From positions 1-26,565 of the forward strand of contig JBMFHR010000013.1 of the NCBI GenBank assembly GCA_049976725.1: a DNA stretch of 26,565 nucleotides, read 5' to 3'. This document shows positions 1 through 5,360 of this stretch, in pieces. The stretch comes from Conexivisphaera sp049976725. Its GTDB lineage: Archaea; Thermoproteota; Nitrososphaeria; Conexivisphaerales; Conexivisphaeraceae. Every line of letters starts with the position of its first letter. Position 1 is the stretch's first letter. Below the pieces are notes generated by a model. It saw only the letters and a program-made list of their open reading frames with translations, made no database searches and was not told where the DNA came from. Both the position numbers and the translations under genes were made by a program.

Positions 1-939
1 CGTAGCCCCGGTGGTCCTGGCCCTTATCGCGCAGAAGGTACAGATCTCCCTGTCCTTCGAGGTGGGCCTCCCGCAGATCCTGCACCTGCCGACCTCCTCC
101 TCGCGGAGATACCTCGCGGCCAGTGCCGGCTGGATGCCGTCCGCGAACTCCTGCACGAGCCTCAGCATGAATCCCGGCATCTCGTCCTCGAGCTCCAGCA
201 GCTTCCTCCTCACGGCACCCTGCGACGTCTCGTCCTTCAGCGGGCACCTGGCGTCAACGATCGGGAGTCCCCTGACGCGGGCGTACTCCAGGGTATCGCG
301 CTCGTACACCAGGAAGAGCGGCTTCACGCTCCTGATCCTGTAATGATTCGCCGGCACGACGGGCCTCAGCCTGGCCAGGCCCTCCAGGTCGCCCGACTGA
401 TAGCCCATCAGCACGAACTGCGCCATGTCGTCCAAGTTGTGCCCCGTGGCCAGCGCGTCTGCGCCCGCGTCCTCGGCGGCCTCGGCGAGCGCGTAGCGCT
501 TCACGGCGCCGCACGTCGAGCATGCCGGCCTCCTCACGGCCCTCACGGCATCGGGGATCGCGAACCCGTACTTGCTCCTCAGGTCCACGATCCTCCCCTC
601 TATCCCGAGCGCCTCGAAGTTCCTCCTAGCGACCTCCGCGCTCTCGCGCGAGAACTCCCCAATGCCCAGATCCAGGTGAATGCCGATGACCTCGAGGCCC
701 GACTCGGCGCCCAGCCTCGCCAGCGCGTGGAGCAGCGCGACGCTGTCCTTTCCCCCGGAGACGGCCACCGCGATCCTCCTCACGCCCTCGAACATGCGGT
801 ACCTCTCCGCCACCCTCGCCACCCTCCTCTCGAACCACCGCGCGTAGTGTTCCTCGCAGAACCACGCGTTCGCGTAGGGGACCCGCACCGCCCCGGGCCT
901 CCCGCAGATCCTGCACCTGCCGGGGCTCGCCCTCGCCAC
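1..939 (-). CDS. ttuA: TtuA/Ncs6-type tRNA 2-thiolation protein (PP-loop ATPase), cut by window edge
   Basis: The reverse strand is open from a GTG at 939 to base 1 (313 codons) with no stop, so the last few residues lie outside the window; family members are about this long. Seen: an N-terminal zinc-ribbon-like CRIC (C9, C12) with C28 and H31, a PP-loop SGGKDS at residues 61-66, a central ACSTCG with its likely catalytic cysteines, GHNLDDMAQ, and a second CRICG...CTFC ribbon near the C-terminus. This order is typical of the TtcA/TtuA/Ncs6 family, which adenylates tRNA uridine and replaces O2 with sulfur, stabilising tRNA at high temperature. The GTG start is chosen because a TATA-like TTATCA lies 28 bases upstream, giving a leaderless mRNA. 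It lies 53 bases downstream of the PadR gene on the same strand but seems to have its own promoter. The family is certain; the exact modified base is inferred. Confidence 0.9.
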   Translation of the reverse strand, partial: MARASPGRCRICGRPGAVRVPYANAWFCEEHYARWFERRVARVAERYRMFEGVRRIAVAVSGGKDSVALLHALARLGAESGLEVIGIHLDLGIGEFSRESAEVARRNFEALGIEGRIVDLRSKYGFAIPDAVRAVRRPACSTCGAVKRYALAEAAEDAGADALATGHNLDDMAQFVLMGYQSGDLEGLARLRPVVPANHYRIRSVKPLFLVYERDTLEYARVRGLPIVDARCPLKDETSQGAVRRKLLELEDEMPGFMLRLVQEFADGIQPALAARYLREEEVGRCRICGRPTSKDREICTFCAIRARTTGAT

Positions 940-961
940 GGCCCCTCGATTCCCCGGGCCC

Positions 962-967
962 TGATAA
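962..967 (-). promoter_or_regulatory. TATA-like element of the tRNA thiolase gene
   Basis: TTATCA on the minus strand, its first base 28 before the GTG at 939. This is the spacing expected for a leaderless archaeal transcript. Confidence 0.5.
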
Positions 968-992
968 GGATGGCGACGTCTTCCTCGAATTT

Positions 993-1361
993 TCACGCAG
1001 TTTTCAAGCGCAGATCATCGGCCCTCATCACATCGTCCACGAACCTCGTGAGCTCCTCGATGGCCCTCCTCCCCGCCTCTATGGCGTTCCTGTGCTCCAC
1101 GAGGAACCCCCTGCCCCTCTCGGTTATTCTGTAGTACACGATCCTCCTCCCCTTCCTGGAGCTCTCCCTCGCGTCGAGGAGCCCCCTCCTCCTTAGCGAC
1201 TTCAGCATGACGTAGATGTAGCCCGGGGGCAGCGTCTCCCCCAGGACGTCGGATATCCTCCTCCTCAGCCCGTAGCCGCACTCCTCACCCTCCATGAGGT
1301 ACCTCAATATCAGCAGCGACACTATCCCGCGGAGTAGGCGGTATTTCTTCCTGCCCTTCAA
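993..1361 (-). CDS. PadR-family winged-helix transcriptional regulator
   Basis: The frame is open back to 1682, but the first hundred or so residues of that long frame are antisense to the DUF711 gene and low in complexity. The only plausible start near the domain is the TTG at 1361 (122 residues), about 26 bases inside the predicted transcript and preceded by GGGAGGG. The protein begins LKGRKKYRLLRGIVSLLILR and continues with GYGLRRRISDVLG, then LPPGYIYVMLKSLRRRGLL (recognition helix and turn) and VYYRITERGRGFL (wing), as in PadR proteins. A C-terminal helix of about 30 residues would serve for dimerisation. These proteins are usually repressors, often of the divergent neighbour, here the DUF711 gene that shares its TATA element. 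The ligand is unknown. Confidence 0.85.
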   Translation of the reverse strand: MKGRKKYRLLRGIVSLLILRYLMEGEECGYGLRRRISDVLGETLPPGYIYVMLKSLRRRGLLDARESSRKGRRIVYYRITERGRGFLVEHRNAIEAGRRAIEELTRFVDDVMRADDLRLKTA

Positions 1362-1410
1362 CGCGCGAACTGCGGCGCCCTCCCTAATTTGGGTTGTCCA
1401 GGTATTGCTC

Positions 1411-1416
1411 TTATAA
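1411..1416. promoter_or_regulatory. Palindromic TATA element shared by divergent PadR and DUF711 genes
   Basis: TTATAA reads the same on both strands. It lies 30 bases before the TTG at 1441 on the plus strand (leaderless start). On the minus strand it would start transcription near 1387, about 26 bases before the PadR TTG at 1361. A single element probably serves both genes, so a repressor bound here would affect both. Confidence 0.6.
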
Positions 1417-1440
1417 CGCGGCGCCCCCGGCGCCCGCGGC

Positions 1441-2724
1441 TTGAGGATCAGGGCGCTGGCGCTGCTCGGCGAGCCGCCGTCCTGGGACGCCTCTGCCCTG
1501 AGGGACACCATGGAGCGCTGGACGTCCGAGCTGGCCGAGAGGGCCAGGTCCGTCTCGTCCTCGGGCATCGAGGTCTGGACGCTGCGCATCTCCCTCCCGG
1601 GCCTCCCGGGGGATGATCCCTCGATCGTGGAGAGGGTCGCTTCAGCAGCCCCCGAGGGCGCGCTCGTGTCCATAGGGCACACCAGGAGGCCGGAGGTCCT
1701 GGAGGCCGCCGCCTCCCGCGGGCTCTACGCGTACATGCCAATCTCGGCCCCCGAGGACGCGGCGGCCGCCGCGGCCGCCGTGTACAGGGTGGCCCGCGGG
1801 AACCCGGAGGACGCCACCCGCGTGGCGGTCAGCGCGGGAGGGCACCTCCTGAGCACCCCCTACTTCCCCATCTCCTCCGCGTTGCCCGGGAGGATCTTGT
1901 TCGCCGCCTCCCTGCTCTATCCCTCCGATGTCGACCCATCGTCCCCGTCTAGGTCCGTGCGGTCAATCTTCAGGGCGGCGGAGCGCGCGGCTCCTTGGGC
2001 ATCCTTCGATTACTCCCTGAGTCCCTGGATGGAGGAGAGCGTGGCCGCCCTGATAGAGAGGGCGTACGGCGTCGCGGTGGGATCCCCTGGGTCCCTGCAC
2101 GCCGTGCGCGAGCTCAACAGGATCATAAGGTCCAGCGCGGGCCCCTCGGCGATCGGTTTCAACGAGGTCATGCTCCCGGTGGAGGAGGACTCCGTGCTCA
2201 AGCGCATGGCCCGCGAGGGCTCCCTCAGGGCCTCGGACCTCCTGCGTTTGGCCTCCGTCTGCGTTGCCGGCGTGGACATGGCTGTCGTGTCCGCGGGACC
2301 GGAGGGGCTGCGCCGCTTCCTGCTGGACGCGCGCGCGGTCTCGGCGTCGGCCGGCAAGCCGATCGGCGTGCGCCTGATACCAGTGGACGAGCCCCCCGGC
2401 ACTCCCATCGATCTTGGGAGGTTCGGGACCGCGACCGCCATTGGCATCCGATGCCGGTGGACCATCCGGGACCCGGGGGCGGCGACCGAGAAACTGATAT
2501 CGGGCACCCTCCTGACGCGCGCGTGCGCCGCTCTGCCTACGCGCCGATCGCGCTCTACTCGCTCGTCGTGGCCCTCGGAGCAGCCGAGAGGCTCTTGCCG
2601 CAGCTGCGCACCCCACTCCCGGCGCCCGCGGCCTACAGGCCCGCGCTGGACCTCCTGGGGATCCTGGGCAGCGTCGAGGTCGTCTGGGCCGCCGCCCTCG
2701 CCTACGCGCTCTACTCTTACGTGA
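1441..2724 (+). CDS. DUF711 (UPF0210-like) family protein; C-terminal end uncertain
   Basis: TTG start, 30 bases after the shared TTATAA. The N-terminal two thirds reads as a member of the DUF711 family, with a conserved-looking segment GIEVWTLRISLP near residue 40, an alanine-rich region, VAVSAGGHLLSTPYFP and a long helical middle. The biochemical role of this family is not known to me. The frame looks coding up to about base 2515 (GTATAIG, then TEKLISGTLLT). It then continues about 65 residues rich in Arg, Ser and Pro, entirely over the PAP2 gene in another frame. That tail looks like a shadow, so either the true stop has been lost or a small indel hides it near 2440-2520. The family call rests on recognition of the N-terminal part. 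Confidence 0.65.
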   Translation: MRIRALALLGEPPSWDASALRDTMERWTSELAERARSVSSSGIEVWTLRISLPGLPGDDPSIVERVASAAPEGALVSIGHTRRPEVLEAAASRGLYAYMPISAPEDAAAAAAAVYRVARGNPEDATRVAVSAGGHLLSTPYFPISSALPGRILFAASLLYPSDVDPSSPSRSVRSIFRAAERAAPWASFDYSLSPWMEESVAALIERAYGVAVGSPGSLHAVRELNRIIRSSAGPSAIGFNEVMLPVEEDSVLKRMAREGSLRASDLLRLASVCVAGVDMAVVSAGPEGLRRFLLDARAVSASAGKPIGVRLIPVDEPPGTPIDLGRFGTATAIGIRCRWTIRDPGAATEKLISGTLLTRACAALPTRRSRSTRSSWPSEQPRGSCRSCAPHSRRPRPTGPRWTSWGSWAASRSSGPPPSPTRSTLT

Positions 2725-3119
2725 GGTGGAGGAGGCTGCCCGTGACCCTCCTAGCCTCGCTCCTGCTGGCGGAGGTTCTGAATGGCGTGCTCAAGGTATC
2801 CTTCTCAGTGTGCCGCCCGCTGGAGCCATCGTGCCCGCCCTACAGGCCCCTCCTGGTGGACAGCTACTCCTATCCCTCGGGGCATTCCGCGAGGACGTTC
2901 TCGGCACCTCTGGCCGTCAGGAGGGGAGCCGTCAGGTGGGCGCTCCTCGCGTTCGCCGCCGCGGTGGCCGTCAGCAGGGTACTGGTGGAGGTCCACTACC
3001 CGCTGGACGTGATTGGCGGTGCCTCCCTGGGGGTGGCCTCTTCGCTCGTCGCCGGCCCCGCGGTCCGGCGCCTTGGGCTCCAGGAGCTCGAATCCGGAGC
3101 CCGCGAGAGCGTCCAGTAG
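2523..3119 (+). CDS. PAP2-family membrane phosphatase
   Basis: GTG start (VRRSAYAPIALYS, 198 residues), chosen because the first membrane segment begins at once and the frame upstream is a shadow of the DUF711 gene. All three signature motifs of the type 2 phosphatidic acid phosphatase superfamily are present: KxxxxxxRP at residues 91-99, PSGH at 118-121 and SRxxxxxHxxxD at 151-162. H121 and H158 are the expected catalytic histidines. About five to six hydrophobic segments surround them. Such enzymes hydrolyse lipid phosphates or polyprenyl pyrophosphates at the membrane; a dolichyl-pyrophosphate or lipid-phosphate role is inferred only. It overlaps the end of the DUF711 frame by about 200 bases, and on the other strand it overlaps the open tail of the pterin kinase gene. 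Confidence 0.88.
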   Translation: MRRSAYAPIALYSLVVALGAAERLLPQLRTPLPAPAAYRPALDLLGILGSVEVVWAAALAYALYSYVRWRRLPVTLLASLLLAEVLNGVLKVSFSVCRPLEPSCPPYRPLLVDSYSYPSGHSARTFSAPLAVRRGAVRWALLAFAAAVAVSRVLVEVHYPLDVIGGASLGVASSLVAGPAVRRLGLQELESGARESVQ

Positions 3120-3770
3120 GGCCCTCGCTATCCTCAGCTTGATCCTCTTCCTCCTGGCCCACTCCTCCCCTCCCTTGTTCTTCCGGGAGTACCTGCCTAT
3201 CCCGTCCTCCAGCTCCATCGCGACCAGGATCGCCCTCGTGGCGCCCATCGCGGCCGCCAAGTACACAGCCCTGTCGCCATCGGTGAAGCCCCCGTAGACG
3301 CGGGAGTTCGGGAGCGGCACTACCTGGCCGGTGGGCACGAGCCGGGGGAGCGCCGCCGCGGCCCTGAGGGCGCTCGCCACGTTGTCGCCGTGCGCCAGCA
3401 CGACCACCTTCGAGCCCAGGCGGGCCGCACGGCCTATAGCTTCCGGGTCGCCGTCCAGGTCCGTCACGACCACGTCGGGCACCACCCCCCTCTCCAGAAG
3501 GGCCATCGTCGCGTCGTCCGCCGCTATTATGGTGGCCGGGAAGGGCGGCCAGCCGCCGGCCATCGCGTCCGCCCAGCGATCAAGTGACGGCCCGGCCCCC
3601 ACGACGACTGCCGGCCTCCCCGCGATCAGGGCCCTGAGCTCAGCCTCCCTGATGGTCCTCGGGAGGGCGGCGATTCCCAGCGCCGCGGCCGCGGCGATGT
3701 CGGCCAGCGGGTTGAGCCCCAGCGCCCTGGCTATGGCCGCGTAGGCCGCGATCCACGGGCCATGCCCCAC
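2805..3770 (-). CDS. mptE: MptE-like 6-hydroxymethyl-7,8-dihydropterin pyrophosphokinase (DUF115)
   Basis: The protein matches the archaeal pterin pyrophosphokinase family (COG1634/DUF115), which transfers pyrophosphate from ATP to 6-hydroxymethyl-7,8-dihydropterin in methanopterin or folate synthesis. Seen: VVVGAGPSLDRWADAM, IIAADDATMALLERG, VVPDVVVTDLDGD, VLAHGDN and GFTDGDRAVYLAAAMGA. GTG 3770 is preferred: GGAGG lies just upstream and the TATA element at 3812-3819 predicts transcription from about 3790. A TTG at 3797 would extend it by nine residues. The recognisable domain ends near base 3110 (GFELLEPKA, about 220 residues, a normal family length). The frame then runs about 100 residues further, antisense to PAP2, with Gly/Arg-rich sequence, so the last third is doubtful. 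It is divergent from a dihydropteroate-synthase-like gene. Confidence 0.85.
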   Translation of the reverse strand: MGHGPWIAAYAAIARALGLNPLADIAAAAALGIAALPRTIREAELRALIAGRPAVVVGAGPSLDRWADAMAGGWPPFPATIIAADDATMALLERGVVPDVVVTDLDGDPEAIGRAARLGSKVVVLAHGDNVASALRAAAALPRLVPTGQVVPLPNSRVYGGFTDGDRAVYLAAAMGATRAILVAMELEDGIGRYSRKNKGGEEWARRKRIKLRIARALLDALAGSGFELLEPKAPDRGAGDERRGHPQGGTANHVQRVVDLHQYPADGHRGGEREERPPDGSPPDGQRCRERPRGMPRGIGVAVHQEGPVGRARWLQRAAH

Positions 3771-3811
3771 GCCGTCCTCCGCGCCACCCCGGCGCAAAAC
3801 GGTTGCGCAAC

Positions 3812-3819
3812 ATTTATCC
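3812..3819. promoter_or_regulatory. Bidirectional TATA region between pterin kinase and DHPS-like genes
   Basis: On the plus strand ATTTATCC sits about 33 bases before the TTG at 3846. On the minus strand the same bases read GGATAAAT and predict a start near 3790, just before the GGAGG of the GTG at 3770. Two pterin-pathway genes thus appear to share one promoter region. Confidence 0.5.
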
Positions 3820-3845
3820 GGGCTCGGCGGGGGCCTGCGCGCCGC

Positions 3846-4946
3846 TTGCTCCGCGCGTCCCTCGGCAGGATAGAGGTGGGCGACGGCCTTCCCGTGAGGA
3901 TCATCGGCGCGATAAACGCCAGCCCCGAGTCCTTCTACGGGGGTTCCGTCGTGAGGTCTCCCGAGGAGGCCCTCGTCGTCGCGTCGAGGATGCTCGATGA
4001 TGGCGCCGACATAATAGACGTGGGCGGCATGTCCACCGCGCCCTACGTGAGTTCCAGGATGGTGTCCCCCGACGTGGAGGCCTCGAGGGTTGTCCCCATA
4101 GTCAGGGCTCTGGCGCGCGAGCTGGGCGCGGCGGTCTCCGTCGACACCGTCAGAGCTTCCGTCGCCGCCGCGGCGCTTGACGCAGGCGCCGAGATAGTCA
4201 ATGACGTCTCAGGCTGCAAGGCCGATCCGGAGATGGCCCGCACGATAGCATCGCGCGGCGCCTCGGTGATACTTGGGGAGAGGGAGGAGGAGACTCCCGT
4301 CTCCGGGTCGCCCGTGGAGTCCATCAGGCGCGGGCTCGCCCTGTCCCTCCGCGTGTGCGAGTCGGCCGGGCTCGATCTCTCCCGCGCGATCGTGGATCCC
4401 GGGATAGGGTTCTTCCGCGGCACCGGGATAGAGTGGCACGAGTGGGACTCCGCCGTTCTGCGGGGCCTCGGGAGACTGCTGGTACTCCTGAGGCCGATTG
4501 CGGTCGGCGTCTCCAGGAAGTCGTTCATAGGCAGGATACTCGGCATTCCGGATCCAGCGGGCCGCCTCATCGGGAGCGTCGCGGCCGAGGCAATAGCCGT
4601 GTTCGCCGGCGCCCACGCCCTGAGGGCGCACGACGTGCGCGAGGCGGTGCAGGCCGCCAGGCTGGGGGAGGCGATGAGGGGAAGGCTCCGTTCCTCCGGC
4701 CCTGCCATTGACCTCACGCGCGTCCTGGAGCCGGAGGACGGCCCGGCGCCCGGCGAGTTGGCGATCGCCGTGGAGGCGCCGGCGAGCGAGGTATCATCCG
4801 CGGTGGGCGCCGTGGGTGGGCGCGCGCTGGACGTCGCGCCCGGGGCGTCCCTCTTGATCGTGTCGCCCGACGGCTGCAGGCGCCTCCGGGGATCGGGGCA
4901 CCCGGCGCTGGAGTCCGCGGCCGACCTCTGCGGGCGAGGCGGCTAG
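3846..4946 (+). CDS. Dihydropteroate synthase-like pterin-binding protein with C-terminal extension
   Basis: The TTG start follows the TATA region by about 33 bases and places the first strand (LGRIEVGDGLPVRIIGAINA) at the N-terminus; earlier starts lie upstream of the promoter. The DHPS TIM-barrel motifs are clear: INASPESFYGG, GADIIDVGGMST, VSVDTVRASVAAAALDAG, IVNDVSGCKADPEM, IVDPGIGFFRGTG and VGVSRKSFIGRILG. The enzyme class joins a dihydropterin pyrophosphate to an aminobenzoate-type partner. The neighbouring divergent MptE-like kinase would make that pyrophosphate, which supports a pterin role, though archaeal homologues need not use free pABA. The barrel ends near residue 285; about 80 more residues (from RSSGPAIDL to the end) form an alpha/beta-looking extension absent from bacterial DHPS. 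Confidence 0.85.
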   Translation: MLRASLGRIEVGDGLPVRIIGAINASPESFYGGSVVRSPEEALVVASRMLDDGADIIDVGGMSTAPYVSSRMVSPDVEASRVVPIVRALARELGAAVSVDTVRASVAAAALDAGAEIVNDVSGCKADPEMARTIASRGASVILGEREEETPVSGSPVESIRRGLALSLRVCESAGLDLSRAIVDPGIGFFRGTGIEWHEWDSAVLRGLGRLLVLLRPIAVGVSRKSFIGRILGIPDPAGRLIGSVAAEAIAVFAGAHALRAHDVREAVQAARLGEAMRGRLRSSGPAIDLTRVLEPEDGPAPGELAIAVEAPASEVSSAVGAVGGRALDVAPGASLLIVSPDGCRRLRGSGHPALESAADLCGRGG

Positions 4947-4948
4947 CC

Positions 4949-4954
4949 TTATAT
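4949..4954 (+). promoter_or_regulatory. TATA element of cutA
   Basis: TTATAT begins 29 bases before the ATG at 4978, giving a leaderless transcript. Confidence 0.6.
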
Positions 4955-4977
4955 GCGGGCTGCTCCCAAGCGCCTCC

Positions 4978-5316
4978 ATGGATCGCTCGGGCAGCGCGCC
5001 GGAGCACCGGGTGGTCCTGGTGACGGCGCCTGACGTGGGGTCGGCGCAGCGCATCGCGCACTCACTGGTCGAGGAGGGACTCGCTGCCTGCGTCAACGTG
5101 ATCCCCGGGCTGACCTCGATCTACCGCTGGAGGGGAAAGCTGGAGGAGTCCAGCGAGGTCCTCCTGATAGTCAAGACGACCTCGACGGCGGTCGGGCGGC
5201 TCATAGAGAGGGTACGTGCGCTCCACCCCTACGAGGTGCCCGAGATAATATCCGTGGCGGTGGCTGAGGGCCTCCCCGATTACCTGGCGTGGCTATCGGA
5301 GTCCGTCCGCTCCTGA
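4978..5316 (+). CDS. cutA: CutA1 divalent-cation tolerance protein
   Basis: ATG start 29 bases after a TATA element. The 112-residue protein covers the whole CutA1 family, which forms very stable trimers with a ferredoxin-like fold. Seen: VVLVTAPDVGSAQRIAHSLV, GLAACVNVIPGLTSIYRWRGK, EVLLIVKTT and ALHPYEVPEIISVAV, the standard motifs including the conserved ACVN..P...SIYRW and HPYEVPEI blocks. CutA has been linked to copper and other divalent metal tolerance, but its molecular function is still debated. It ends 44 bases before the PPDK start, which has its own TATA element, so co-transcription is not required. Confidence 0.95.
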   Translation: MDRSGSAPEHRVVLVTAPDVGSAQRIAHSLVEEGLAACVNVIPGLTSIYRWRGKLEESSEVLLIVKTTSTAVGRLIERVRALHPYEVPEIISVAVAEGLPDYLAWLSESVRS

Positions 5317-5326
5317 GGCTGGAAGT

Positions 5327-5333
5327 TTTATAT
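5327..5333 (+). promoter_or_regulatory. TATA element of ppdK
   Basis: TTTATAT inside an AT-rich stretch, about 33 bases before the ATG at 5361. Confidence 0.55.
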
Positions 5334-5360
5334 CAGGACGCGCCCCACGGTCTGGTCGGA

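Noticed and set aside
343..1134. 263-codon plus-strand frame at the left end
   Set aside because: It lies over the tRNA thiolase and PadR genes on the other strand, both of which have clear motifs.
1362..1682. N-terminal extension of the PadR protein
   Set aside because: Low-complexity sequence antisense to DUF711 and upstream of the TATA element; PadR proteins of this type are about 110-180 residues.
1441..3119. DUF711 and PAP2 as one fused, frameshifted gene
   Set aside because: The PAP2 frame is open far upstream, but only its part after the GTG at 2523 looks coding, and a soluble DUF711 fused to a membrane phosphatase is not expected; two genes are simpler.
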